Shown: piece after piece, positions 41,154 to 50,548 of the stretch
Numbering within the stretch: position 1 is the first letter of the stretch
Layout: every line of letters starts with the position of its first letter
Source: JAFGBI01 sp964480725
Lineage (GTDB): Bacteria > Myxococcota_A > Polyangia > Polyangiales > Polyangiaceae
Length of the DNA: 64,000 nucleotides
Assembly: GCA_964480725.1 (NCBI GenBank)
Contig: CAYZQO010000002.1
Coordinates: 62,001-126,000 of the forward strand
Direction: 5' to 3'
The notes under the pieces: model-generated
What the model saw: the letters and a program-made list of their open reading frames with translations, nothing else
Told to the model about the DNA's origin: nothing
The model's database searches: none
Translations under genes and position numbers: made by a program

Positions 41154-41981
41154 GTGTCGACGGGTGAGGACCGGCGGCCGACCGGGTTCTGTCTGCGCAT
41201 CGGCTCGCGCGTGGTTCGGCTCTACACTGGCCCCATCCTGGTGGGGAGGGGCCTCTCCTCGGACATCGTGCTGGACGACAGCCAGGTCTCGCGCCAGCAC
41301 GCGCGCGTCACCGTCACCGAGGATGCGGTGACCGTGGTAGATCTCGGGAGCGTCAACGGTTCCTACCTCGACGAGCGGCCCCTCGCCCGCGGGGCCACCC
41401 AGGTTCCCGTCGGTGGCCACCTGCGGTTCGGGCACACCACGCTCGAGCTCGCCGTGGAGCCGTTGGCCGCGGCGGGCGAGGCGGCGCACCGGGCCGCGCT
41501 CGCGCTGCTCGGCGAGTCGTCCCTCGTGGTCGGTGAGGAGGACATCCCCACCCGACGGTACGAGGCGCTCGACGTCGCCGGTGCCGGGGCCGAGCTGGAG
41601 TACGCCGCGGGCCGTCCCGACCACGCCGAGCGCCTGCTCGCCGGCTACCTGGCGAGCGTCCTCGATGAGCTCACCTCCCGGCGCCCGCTCCCCGAGCAGA
41701 CAGTGCTGGAGGCAGCGCGTCTGGCGCTGCGCCTGGCCGCCAAGACGGAGAAGGGGCGCTGGTTCGATTACGCGGTGGACGTGCTCCGGCGCTCGGGTAG
41801 CCTCCCGGGCGCCGAGCTGATCGCCGAGCTGTGCGAGGTCGGACGCGGACTGGCCGTCGATCGCGCCCAGCTCGCGCGGTACGTCGAGGATCGGACGCGA
41901 GCGGGAGGCGAGGGGTCGCGCCGCCTGCTGGCGGGGCTGGAAGCACTGACAGCGAGCGCGCCGGTCGTCGAAGGGCGTTGA
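41154..41981 (+). CDS. FHA domain protein with helical C-terminus
   Basis: 275 residues, GTG start. The N-terminal FHA domain (about 20-100) keeps all the binding residues: VGRGLSSDIVL, VSRQHARV, LGSVNGSYL. The remaining ~170 residues are helical and rich in Ala, Leu, Arg and Glu (HAERLLAGYLASVLDELTS; QTVLEAARLALRLAAKTEKGRW), with no family I recognise. No membrane segment. Probably a phosphothreonine-responsive adaptor for one of the window's kinases. Confidence 0.85.
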   Translation: MSTGEDRRPTGFCLRIGSRVVRLYTGPILVGRGLSSDIVLDDSQVSRQHARVTVTEDAVTVVDLGSVNGSYLDERPLARGATQVPVGGHLRFGHTTLELAVEPLAAAGEAAHRAALALLGESSLVVGEEDIPTRRYEALDVAGAGAELEYAAGRPDHAERLLAGYLASVLDELTSRRPLPEQTVLEAARLALRLAAKTEKGRWFDYAVDVLRRSGSLPGAELIAELCEVGRGLAVDRAQLARYVEDRTRAGGEGSRRLLAGLEALTASAPVVEGR

Positions 41982-42389
41982 CCGACTCGTCCGAGCGCGG
42001 GCGCCAGCGGCCGCCCGGCTCGACAGTCTCCGGCAATGAAACGGCGGTGCGAACCGACCGTTGGAAGAAGGGCACGCGGCTCGGCAGGGGGGGATTGGGG
42101 GAAGGGGACGTCCCGCCAAGCCGCGTGCGAACAATGCGGCGTCAAGCGAACCGTCTGGGGCTCGGCGTTGACGCCGCCCCGCTACTAGCACCTCTCGTGC
42201 CAGCCCCTCGGCGATCGATTCCGTCCAGTTCGGACCCCGCGACGGCGCTCGCGTTTCACATCTGCGATTTCCGCGAGCACTGGCGCAACGCTGGGCTCGA
42301 CGAAGCCGACCGGCCGGGCGGCGTGCGCAGACGCACCAGCACCCCACCTTTCGGTCCTTCGCGACCGGTGTCTGCGGCGAGAACGTCGA
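41982..42389. other. Convergent intergenic region without palindrome
   Basis: 408 bp between the FHA gene and the giant TPR gene. I see no coding frame, tRNA or repeat, and no copy of the convergent-gap palindrome. Confidence 0.5.
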
Positions 42390-45300
42390 TCAGATCAGGC
42401 CGAGGCGCCGGCGCAGTCGGAACGCCGGCTCGCTGACCCAGAAGCGGAGCAGATCCTCCGCGATCCTCATGCCCGCGGCCGACTCGGCCGCGCTCCGGCC
42501 CGACAGATCACCCTCCAGGCGCCGCACGAGCTCCACGGAGCCGGGGAGGTCGTCGGTCACCACCATCGCAGCCCGCGCCGCGGTCACCAGCGCCTGGTGC
42601 ATCCACTCGCCGAAACCTCGCGCCACACTGCTGACGAGGGCCGGCGCTCGATCCTCCAGAGAACGACGGGTACGGCGCGCGAGCAGGCGGGCGATCTTGC
42701 GCCCCAGCTCAGCGACCAGCCCCGGATCGAGCTGCGTCGGCATGGTCACGCCGACCGCCGCGGCCGTCCCGGTCACGAAGAGCTCGATCTCCTCGGCGGA
42801 CAGCCGATGGATGGCCGGGACGCGGCGGGCGACACTGGCCATGACTCTTGCCACCAAGAAAACCCGCTGCGGCTCGGGGAGCCCCGCGACGAAGGACGGC
42901 ACGATCAGGCTCACCGGTTCCGTGAACTCGACCGCGATCACACCGAGCCCTCCCGGCTGCTCGAACAGCTGGTGATCGGCGATCCCGAAGATCGCCGCCA
43001 CGCGGTCGCTCACGTTCCGGAGCGGGTGTCCCGAGCGAGCCGTGATGCGCTCCCGCGTCGTTACGCCGTAGCGGGCAAGCTCTGGAGGGTAGAGCTTGGG
43101 CAGGACGTCGGCGGCGAGCGCGAGCACGTCAGTGATCGGGTCTCCGCTCCCCGTGGCGGCGAGCGCCTCGATCTCGTCGAGCGTCATCGAGCCGGGCGGC
43201 GCGAGCCCCGCCCGACAGGGGATCGCCGCCAGGCGGGCGCGGTCCGACTCAGTCGCGGCGCCGATGGCGACCAGTGGCGCGAGCGCCAGCGTCGCGTCCG
43301 CCGGCCGTTGCATCTTGGCCAGCAGCGCTGCGAGGCTCCTCCACGCTGTCACGTGGGTGACCTGAACCTCAAGCACGCGCCGCGTCGCGTCGGCCGCCGC
43401 GGCCAAGTCGCCGGCGTGTTCGAGGCGCAGGGCGCGCGCCGTGTGAAGCTCGGGATCGTCCGGGCGCGCGGCGAGCCCCCGGTCGAGCGCGCGGAGCGCC
43501 TCGTCGTTCTGGCGGAGCTCGTCGGCGAGGACGTGGCTGATCTCGAGCTCGACCTGCGCCACCGTCTCCGCGCTCGCGCCGGGCTCGGCGAGGAAGCGCT
43601 CGAGCGCGTGCACGTAGCTACGCCAGGCGGGGGGATGCCCGCTCTGCTTCTGCTCGAGCAGCAGGCCCTTGTACTCGGCCGCCGCGCGGCCGCTCAAGCC
43701 GAGCACGGCGACGGAGGCCTCGAGCTCCTGCAGTGCCTGCGCGTGGTCGCCGCGGGCACGAGACACCTGCGCGACGGTCACCCGCGCATCAGCGACCTCC
43801 CGGGGGTCCGTGCTCGTAGCGATCAGGCGCTGGGCGGTCTCGGCGGCCGCGTCGTGGCGTCGCGAGCGGATCTGGATCGACAGCAAGCGCCGGAGCGCGG
43901 CGCGGTGGTCGGGTCGCTCCGCCAGCACCGAGTTCACGTGGGCGAGCGCGCGGTCGGGCTCCCGGAGCTGGTCATCGTGGATGGCGGCCAGCTGGAGGCG
44001 GATATCGACGCGCACCTCGTCGTCCGTGGACTGCGCGAGGGCCTGAGTGAGGCGGCGGGTCGCCGGCTCCCACTGCCCGTCTCGCACGTAGAGGTTGGCT
44101 TCCCCAAGCAAGGCCCGGACGTGGCCGGGGGACTCGCCGAGGATCCGCTCGTACACGGCGAGGGCCGCGGGCAGGTCGCGCTGGCGCTCGGCTTGGAGCT
44201 CCGCGATCTTGACCCAGAGGTCGTCGCGCCGCTCCCGGTGGCGGGCACGCTGCGCCGCATGCGTCAGGGTGTCGATCAGACCCCCGGGGTCACCGGTTGT
44301 CAGGAGCACTTCCTCGAGGTGATGGGCGGCCACCGCGTGCTCGGGGTCGAGTTCGAGCGCCCGGCGCAGCAAGGCGACGGCGCGAGGGACGTCGTTGCCG
44401 CTGCGCGCCAGCCCGGCGGCCTTCACCAGCAGGCTGGCCGCCGTGGTCGGGTCGGCGAGCACCCGGTGCGTGTGCCCCGCGGCCTCCTCGAGCAGCCCGC
44501 CGTCGGTGTGTCGCTCGGCGATGCGCGCGAGGCCGAGCGCTGCCCCGTGATCATCGGGGTCCTGGGCCAGCGCTGCCCGGTAGAGCGAGAACGCTGCCGA
44601 GGGGTCGGCGAGCTCCAGCGCCTCGCCGAGTCGGGTCTGGTGCGCCGCTGCAGCGGCGCCCTCCGAGAGGAGCGCGGCGAGCTGGGTGTCCACCTGCGTC
44701 AGGAGACGGCGGTCCCCGGTCGACAGGCCGATCTCCTCAAGCGCCAGCAGTGCCGGAACGTTCTCCGGATCGAGCTTGAGGATGGCGGCGTAGGTCCCGC
44801 GGAGCACCTCGGCGTCGACCCCGAGGTGGTCGCGCTGGAGCCGGGCCAGGCGGTGCAGCGCAGCGACGCGCGCGCTCGCGTCCGCGAGGACACCATCGAG
44901 CGCGGTGCAAATCGCCGCCGCTCGGTCCCAGACCCGCTCGCGCAAGTACAGCGCCTCGAGTGCGAGCAACGCCCCCAGGTTTCGAGGATCGCGGGTCAGC
45001 ACGGCCTCGTAGCAGCGGATGGCGCCGCGCGTGTCGTTCAGCTCGTCCCTACGGATGACAGCCTCCCGACTGAATGTGGCGATCGCGATGGCGGGCTCGG
45101 GGGCGTTCTGGGCCTCGGCGTCGAGGGCGTCGGCGAGGCGTGGTGCCTGCCGCGCCGAGGCGAGCAGGCGGGCGCGCCCGTCCAGCGCCGGGCCGTACTG
45201 CGGCTCCTCGGTCAGCGCGCGCTCGTAGTTCGCGAGGGCCTTCGCCTCCTCGTGCAGGGGTCCCTCCAGGATCTCGCCGATCCGCGAGGCGGTGCGCGCG

Positions 45301-47945
45301 CGCTCCGCCTTCGACTCCAGCAGCGGGATCCCCTGCTCCAGGATCGTCACCAGCTCGGCCCATTTCCCGGTCGCCTCGAGGCCGCGCTCGAGCGCTCGCC
45401 GCGCGGGCCCGTGGGTGGGATGGGCCTCGACCGCTTCGCGATACAGTACCAGCGCCTCCTCTGGACGCCCGAGCTGGCGCTCGGCGAGTTCCCCCATCTT
45501 CATCCGCAGCGCGGCCGCCGCAGCGCCGGGTGGCGTGGTCTTGAGCTCGCGACGATAGGTCTCGAGGAGCTCCTCCCAACGGCCGTGGCGCTCGTAGAGT
45601 CGGGCGAGGCTGGCCAGCGCCGGGAGGTGGCGCGGCGCCAGCGAGAGCACTCGCTTGAGTCGATCGAGCGCGCCGTCGAGGTCGTCGAGGTGCTCGGCGA
45701 GCACCTCCCCGGCACGGTGGAGCAGATCGGCTTGCCGCTCCTTCTCGTTGGTCTGCGTCGTCTCGGCCTCCAGCGCCGTCACCAGCTCACGCCAGTCTTG
45801 CGCGCGTTCGGCGGCGCGTTGCCAGGCGAGGATGGCTCCGCGGTGCTTGGGGTCGTCGCGGAGCACCCGCTTGTAGGCCTCGACCGCGTGCGTGGGGGAG
45901 CGCAGGGCGTCCTCCTGGTAGAGGCCGATGGAGAACAGGTGCGCGATGCGCGTCTCCGCGTCGGGCGCGAGATCCACGGCACGTTCATGGAGCTCGACGA
46001 GCTCACGGAAGCGTGCGTGTTGCTCGAGGAGCCGGGCGAGCCCGCGGAACGCGACGGCGTGCCCGGGCAGGACGCCCAGCGCGCGCGAGTACTGCTCGAT
46101 TGCCGCGTCTGGCCGTCCCAGTCGCCGCTCGTAGAGCTCGGCGATGGTCGTGTGCCACGCGGCACGGCGGCCGGCGTCACGGGCCGCCTCCGCCGCCGTC
46201 GACAAGGTCGCGATCAGGGGTTCCCACTCGCTTCGCTCCCGGTAGAGTCGCTCCAGCGCGGTCACGGTCGGCAAGTGGCTCGGGTCGACCGCCAGCGCGC
46301 GCCGATAGCCGTCGACGGCGGCGTCGGGGCTTTCCAGCCGTCGCTCGTGGATCTCGGCGATGGCATGGAGCAGCACGACCCGCTCCTCCGGCGTCGGCGT
46401 GAGCTGCGCTTGCCGCTCCAGGACGCGTACCAAACCCTCGTACCGCCGCCCCAGCTCGTAGGCGCGGGCGAGTTCGCCGAGGATCATGACGTCGTCAGGG
46501 GTCGCCACGACCGCGCGCTCGAGCGCGGCGATCCCGTCGTCGAGCGACCCGAGGTGATCGACGTGAACCCGTGCGATCCGGTACCACGCGAGGGCCTGAA
46601 CCGAGGGGTTCTCCGTCTGCGTCGCCTCGAGTTCGAGCGCGCCCACCAGCCGGTGCCAACGACGCTGCCGGTGGTCGAGCTCCTTGAGAGCGAGGAGCAC
46701 CCCCGGCACGCGGGGATCCTGGGCGAGCGCGGCCTGGTAGAGCTCCGTGGCGCGTCCCACGTCGTCCTGGCGGGCCTCCGCCAGCCGCGCCCGCTCCGCC
46801 AGCAGCGCCGCCCGCTGCCGACCGTCGTTGATGCTCGACGCACGGAGGTCGAGGGTGTGATCGAGGCCGCTCCAGGCCTCGTCGACGTGCTGCAGGAGCG
46901 CCAGCGAGTCGACGATCGTGGGATCGCCAGGGGCGAGCCCCGCGGCCTGGACCAGGGCAGCGAGGGCGGCCTTTCTTCCGTGCAGGCGGTGCTCGAGCAG
47001 GAGTGCCTTCTCGTGGATGAGCCACGCTCGACGGGCGGGGTCCTGGGTGAGCCGGGCCTCGGTGTCGTAGTGGGCGAGGGCCGCCTGGTGGTTGCCCTGC
47101 GCGAGCAGGACCCGCCGCGCACCCCGGAGCGAGGGTAGGTGCTCGGGCGCGGCCGCGAGCGCCTTGGCGTAGTGGTCCGCGGCTCGCACGAGATCCCGGA
47201 GCGGGTCCTCCCACAGGCGCGCGCACTCGAAATGGAGGCGCCCGAGGCGCGCTCGATCGGGATGATCGGCGAGCGCCCGCTCGAAGTGCACCAGGAGCGC
47301 TCGGGCGCGGTCCTCCAGGCTTTCGGCGGCCGCCCCCACCACCAACCAGCCCTCGAGCGCCGCCGGCGGTTCGGAACGGGTCAGCGGGAGTCCCGCCGCC
47401 GCGACGGGAGGGGATGCGGATGGGGGTGAGGGAGCCGCGGGGATCGGCGGGCGCGGGGCCCGCGGCGGTCGCGGGGGTGGGGGTGCCACCGGCGGCGGCG
47501 CGCTGACCGGTAGCGGGGGAACGATGGGCGCGGCCGCGGCGGGGGCGGGCGGTGGGGAGGGGGGCCGCGGCGGCGGCGGCGGCGCGGGCAGCCGCGATGG
47601 CGGCGGCGGCGCCTGGCTCGCGGGGTTACGCCGCGGCGGTGGCGGCGGGAGGCTCCTCGGCCGCTGCGGAGGGGACGCGGGCTCACCACCAGGCTCCCTC
47701 GCCTCGGGCTCGGCCGGGACCGGCGCGCGCTTCTCATCGCGCGGGGGGGGCGGTGGTGGCCGGGAGGACGGGGCGACGGGCTTCGGCGCCGTCACGTCGG
47801 CGGGCGGTTTCGCAGCACGGCCCGGCGCGGCGGGCGTCTGGGGGCGCCGGCGGGGTACCGGGATCGCGGACCGGCTCGCGCCCTCGGGACGGGGCGGCTG
47901 CGGGGGCGCGCTTTTCGTTCCGGGGCGAGATGCGTCGTCGGCCAT
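42390..47945 (-). CDS. Giant TPR protein (1851 residues)
   Basis: The first ~180 residues are Pro-rich and disordered. From about 190 to 1550 the protein is an almost unbroken array of TPR-like helix pairs, many with P-x-A-x-x-x-Y-x-R-A-L and W-x-x-L-V cores (for example RRYEGLVRVLERQAQL and PDAAIEQYSRALGVLPGHA). A C-terminal globular region (~1600-1851; QLFEQPGGLGVIAVEFTEPVSLIV, EIELFVTGTAAAVGV) ends in a helical segment. No signal peptide, so cytosolic. Arrays this long make extended protein scaffolds; myxobacteria have many. Function unknown. The start ATG is clear and no alternative gives a better N-terminus. Confidence 0.85.
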   Translation of the reverse strand: MADDASRPGTKSAPPQPPRPEGASRSAIPVPRRRPQTPAAPGRAAKPPADVTAPKPVAPSSRPPPPPPRDEKRAPVPAEPEAREPGGEPASPPQRPRSLPPPPPRRNPASQAPPPPSRLPAPPPPPRPPSPPPAPAAAAPIVPPLPVSAPPPVAPPPPRPPRAPRPPIPAAPSPPSASPPVAAAGLPLTRSEPPAALEGWLVVGAAAESLEDRARALLVHFERALADHPDRARLGRLHFECARLWEDPLRDLVRAADHYAKALAAAPEHLPSLRGARRVLLAQGNHQAALAHYDTEARLTQDPARRAWLIHEKALLLEHRLHGRKAALAALVQAAGLAPGDPTIVDSLALLQHVDEAWSGLDHTLDLRASSINDGRQRAALLAERARLAEARQDDVGRATELYQAALAQDPRVPGVLLALKELDHRQRRWHRLVGALELEATQTENPSVQALAWYRIARVHVDHLGSLDDGIAALERAVVATPDDVMILGELARAYELGRRYEGLVRVLERQAQLTPTPEERVVLLHAIAEIHERRLESPDAAVDGYRRALAVDPSHLPTVTALERLYRERSEWEPLIATLSTAAEAARDAGRRAAWHTTIAELYERRLGRPDAAIEQYSRALGVLPGHAVAFRGLARLLEQHARFRELVELHERAVDLAPDAETRIAHLFSIGLYQEDALRSPTHAVEAYKRVLRDDPKHRGAILAWQRAAERAQDWRELVTALEAETTQTNEKERQADLLHRAGEVLAEHLDDLDGALDRLKRVLSLAPRHLPALASLARLYERHGRWEELLETYRRELKTTPPGAAAAALRMKMGELAERQLGRPEEALVLYREAVEAHPTHGPARRALERGLEATGKWAELVTILEQGIPLLESKAERARTASRIGEILEGPLHEEAKALANYERALTEEPQYGPALDGRARLLASARQAPRLADALDAEAQNAPEPAIAIATFSREAVIRRDELNDTRGAIRCYEAVLTRDPRNLGALLALEALYLRERVWDRAAAICTALDGVLADASARVAALHRLARLQRDHLGVDAEVLRGTYAAILKLDPENVPALLALEEIGLSTGDRRLLTQVDTQLAALLSEGAAAAAHQTRLGEALELADPSAAFSLYRAALAQDPDDHGAALGLARIAERHTDGGLLEEAAGHTHRVLADPTTAASLLVKAAGLARSGNDVPRAVALLRRALELDPEHAVAAHHLEEVLLTTGDPGGLIDTLTHAAQRARHRERRDDLWVKIAELQAERQRDLPAALAVYERILGESPGHVRALLGEANLYVRDGQWEPATRRLTQALAQSTDDEVRVDIRLQLAAIHDDQLREPDRALAHVNSVLAERPDHRAALRRLLSIQIRSRRHDAAAETAQRLIATSTDPREVADARVTVAQVSRARGDHAQALQELEASVAVLGLSGRAAAEYKGLLLEQKQSGHPPAWRSYVHALERFLAEPGASAETVAQVELEISHVLADELRQNDEALRALDRGLAARPDDPELHTARALRLEHAGDLAAAADATRRVLEVQVTHVTAWRSLAALLAKMQRPADATLALAPLVAIGAATESDRARLAAIPCRAGLAPPGSMTLDEIEALAATGSGDPITDVLALAADVLPKLYPPELARYGVTTRERITARSGHPLRNVSDRVAAIFGIADHQLFEQPGGLGVIAVEFTEPVSLIVPSFVAGLPEPQRVFLVARVMASVARRVPAIHRLSAEEIELFVTGTAAAVGVTMPTQLDPGLVAELGRKIARLLARRTRRSLEDRAPALVSSVARGFGEWMHQALVTAARAAMVVTDDLPGSVELVRRLEGDLSGRSAAESAAGMRIAEDLLRFWVSEPAFRLRRRLGLI

Positions 47946-48327
47946 GTCGAATCCGCGAGGAGATTAGCATGGTGGATCCGCGGCCCGCGACGCGTTTTCC
48001 GGTGAGCCGGCCCAGGCTCCGCGGTCGGGGTCGGCCTGCCCCGGAGCTCGAAGACCTCCGCCGAAGCGGGCCTCGAACCCGGTCGCCGTCACCAACGGGA
48101 GCCACGGCCCCCTATCCCTCCCGGCCGGGCCCCGCGACGCAGGCGCCTGGCGCGGGGGGCTCGGGCTGACCCCGCCGTCGCGCGCGCGGCGGGTCCAGGA
48201 TCGAGGCTCGCCCACACCCGGCGCCGGCCTCGGGTCAGCCGCGGGATCGGCCCCCGCAGCCGGCGGCCCGTTGCGCGATCCGCCAAGCGCCGTCACGATT
48301 CGCCCGCGTTCGAACGGAGCAATCGAC
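47946..48327. other. Divergent intergenic region
   Basis: 382 bp between the divergent TPR and YchF-like genes. No coding frame is convincing. A weak TTGCGC-N17-CACGAT promoter-like pair lies about 30 bp before the YchF-like start. Confidence 0.4.
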
Positions 48328-49368
48328 ATGAAAGCAGGCCTCGTGGGCTTTGCCCAGACCGGCAAGACCACCTTCTTCAATGCCCTCACGGGCCAGCACG
48401 CCCAGACCGGTGGCGGCCGCAGCGACAAGGCCAACCTCGGCGTCATCAAGGTGCCCGACGTCCGGATCGACCGCCTGTCCTCGATCTTTTCGCCCCGGCG
48501 CACCATCTATGCCGAGGTGCTGTTCGTCGACGTCCCCGGCTCGCGTGGCAAGGGCGGGGGGTTCGACACCGCGACCCTCAACGCGCTCCGCGAGGCGGAC
48601 GCGCTGGTGCTGGTCCTCCGTGGCTTCGTCGGGATCGACGGGAGCGAGCCGGATCCGGTGCGCGAGCTCGCCGACTTCGAGTCCGAGCTCATCCTGAACG
48701 ACCTGGTGATGGTCGAGCGGCGCCTTGAGCGCCTCCGGAAGGAGGCCGGGCACGATCGGGAGAAGGCGGTCCTCGATCGGCTCAACGCCGCCCTCCAGGA
48801 GGAGGTTCCCCTGCGGCGCGTCGACCTGGCCCCCGAGGACGAGCGCGAGGTTTCCTCCTTCGCCTTCCTCTCTCGGCGCCCTCTGCTGGTGGTGCTCAAC
48901 GCCGCGGAGGCCGACGTGGTCCGGGGCGTTCCGCCGGAGCTCGAGGCCGCGGCGAGTGAGCGCCAGCTCGGCGTGATGATCGCTTGCGCCGCTATCGAGG
49001 CGGAGGTGGCGGTGCTCGCTCCGGAGGAGCAGCGGGAGTTCCTCGCCGATCTCGGGGTGAGCGAGCCCGCGGCCGCGCGCCTCATCCAGCGCGCCTACGA
49101 GCTGCTCGACTATGTCAGCTTCTTCACCGTCGGGGAGGACGAGGTCCGCGCGTGGCCGGTACACCGCGGCAGCAAGGCGCCGCGCGCGGCGGGGCGGGTG
49201 CACTCCGACATCGAGCGCGGCTTCATTCGGGCCGAGGTGATGCGCTACGACGAGTTCATCGAGGTGGGGACCGAGGCTCGGATGAAGGAACTGGGCAAGC
49301 TCCGCGTCGAGGGCAAGGAGTACGTCGTCCAGGACGGCGACATCGTGCACTTCCGCTTCAACGTGTGA
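48328..49368 (+). CDS. YchF/OLA1-like P-loop NTPase
   Basis: 346 residues. P-loop GFAQTGKTTFFNALTG, switch VDVPGSRGKG, and an N-x-x-E G4 motif (VVLNAAEADV) instead of N-K-x-D, as in YchF/OLA1, which prefer ATP. The C-terminal DUF933/TGS-like domain (ISERFIRAEVMRYDEFIEV region; LRVEGKEYVVQDGDIVHFRFNV) is present. The switch region is shorter and more Gly-rich than in typical YchF, so this could be a paralogue. YchF binds ribosomes and helps in stress responses. ATG at 48328 chosen with GGAG 11 bp upstream; the frame is open further upstream. Confidence 0.85.
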   Translation: MKAGLVGFAQTGKTTFFNALTGQHAQTGGGRSDKANLGVIKVPDVRIDRLSSIFSPRRTIYAEVLFVDVPGSRGKGGGFDTATLNALREADALVLVLRGFVGIDGSEPDPVRELADFESELILNDLVMVERRLERLRKEAGHDREKAVLDRLNAALQEEVPLRRVDLAPEDEREVSSFAFLSRRPLLVVLNAAEADVVRGVPPELEAAASERQLGVMIACAAIEAEVAVLAPEEQREFLADLGVSEPAAARLIQRAYELLDYVSFFTVGEDEVRAWPVHRGSKAPRAAGRVHSDIERGFIRAEVMRYDEFIEVGTEARMKELGKLRVEGKEYVVQDGDIVHFRFNV

Positions 49369-49375
49369 CCCCAGA

Positions 49376-49549
49376 GCGGCCATCGGTTTGATTGCCGCGA
49401 GCCATCAACGACCTGGAGCACCGAGCGAGCGGCAGATCTCGCCAGAGGCGGGCCGGGAAACGCCCCCACACCCCCGGCAACCAGTGGTGCCAGGGGGGCG
49501 TCTTTCAGGGCGCCGGCGCCGTTGGCGAACCGGTCGGTGCTCTAGGGCG
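49376..49549 (+). repeat. Long dispersed repeat, copy 2 (contains palindrome copy E)
   Basis: Homologous over ~170 bp to 22855-23027. It begins with the 9-5-9 palindrome GCGGCCATC-GGTTT-GATTGCCGC (49376-49398, 8 of 9 pairs). The tail CATCAACGACCT, GAGCACCGAGCGAGC and the identical GGCAACCAGTGG... block follow. It lies just after the YchF-like stop and ends 20 bp before the ROK gene stop, again in a convergent gap. Confidence 0.85.
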
Positions 49550-49569
49550 TCGGCGTGCGCTGCGGTGGC

Positions 49570-50463
49570 TCACCAGAGCAGAGCCGCGCCCCGCACCCCG
49601 CTCGCGTCGCCGTGGCGAGCGCGCCGGAAGGCAGTGGCACACTCGCCGCCGAAGACATGGGCCGCCACTCGGGCCGGCAAGGTGTCGTAGATCCCCGCCA
49701 GGTTCGAGAGGCCGCCGCCCAGGACGACGACCTCGGGATCGAGGAGGTTTACCACCGTGGCGAGGGACCGCGCCAGGCGCGACTCCCAGCGTGACAGTGT
49801 TTCTGCGGCGGCGGGGTCGCCGTCGGCCGCGCGGCGCGCGATCCCCGGACCGGTCAGCTCGGACCCGGTGCGTCGCCGGTGATCGTCCACGAGCGCGGGG
49901 CCGGCGATCCACGCCTCGATGCACCCGTGCTTGCCGCACGAGCAGGCGGGCCCCGGGTACTCGTCTGGCTCTGGCCAAGGCAGCGCGTTGTGCCCCCACT
50001 CGCCGCAGACTCCGCTCGCGCCGCGCCAGGGATGCCCGTCGAGGGCCAATCCGGCGCCGCAGCCGGTCCCGATGACCGCGGCGAAGACCATCCGAGCGCC
50101 AGCCCCGGCGCCGTCCAGCGCTTCCGACGCCGCGAAGCAGTCGCCGTCGTTTGCGCAGCGGACGGGGCGCCGCAGAGCCAGCTCCAGGTCGTAGCGGAAG
50201 GCGTGGCCGTTGAGCCAGTCGCGGTTGGCGTTCTTCACCAGGTCGGAGGGGGGAACCAAGGTCCCCGGCATGCCGACGCCCACCGTCGCCGAGCCGTGCC
50301 GTGTCTCGAGGTAGCTCACCAGCTCGCTGATGATGGCGACCGTCGGCTCGTAGGCGGGGGGGGTCGCGACGCGGCGGCGCTCGACTTCGCGTCCGCCCGC
50401 GTCGAGGAACAGCGCCTCGATCTTGGAGCCCCCGACGTCGATCCCGATGCGTCCGGTCGTCAT
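49570..50463 (-). CDS. ROK-family sugar kinase
   Basis: 297-residue ROK kinase that phosphorylates a hexose or amino sugar with ATP. It shows the ATP motif IGIDVGGSKIEALF, GVGMPGTL, NDGDCFAASEA with the catalytic Asp, GTGCGAGLALDG, and the zinc-binding CSCGKHGCIE of the ROK signature. The substrate could be glucose, fructose or N-acetylglucosamine. It stands alone between the repeat and the FHA-GGDEF gene. Confidence 0.9.
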   Translation of the reverse strand: MTTGRIGIDVGGSKIEALFLDAGGREVERRRVATPPAYEPTVAIISELVSYLETRHGSATVGVGMPGTLVPPSDLVKNANRDWLNGHAFRYDLELALRRPVRCANDGDCFAASEALDGAGAGARMVFAAVIGTGCGAGLALDGHPWRGASGVCGEWGHNALPWPEPDEYPGPACSCGKHGCIEAWIAGPALVDDHRRRTGSELTGPGIARRAADGDPAAAETLSRWESRLARSLATVVNLLDPEVVVLGGGLSNLAGIYDTLPARVAAHVFGGECATAFRRARHGDASGVRGAALLW

Positions 50464-50548
50464 CCGGTCCGAGCCTACTCGAGCGAACGCGATCCACGAA
50501 CCGCCCAGGCGCCCCGCCGCCGCGCGGGGCCGCCCGTGCTAACCCGGG

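Noticed and set aside
42597..47138. 1513-codon open frame on the plus strand, antisense to the giant TPR gene
   Set aside because: Composition is Arg/Gly/Glu/Val-rich without any domain or periodicity, whereas the minus-strand frame has a clean TPR pattern. At this G+C, antisense frames stay open by codon bias.
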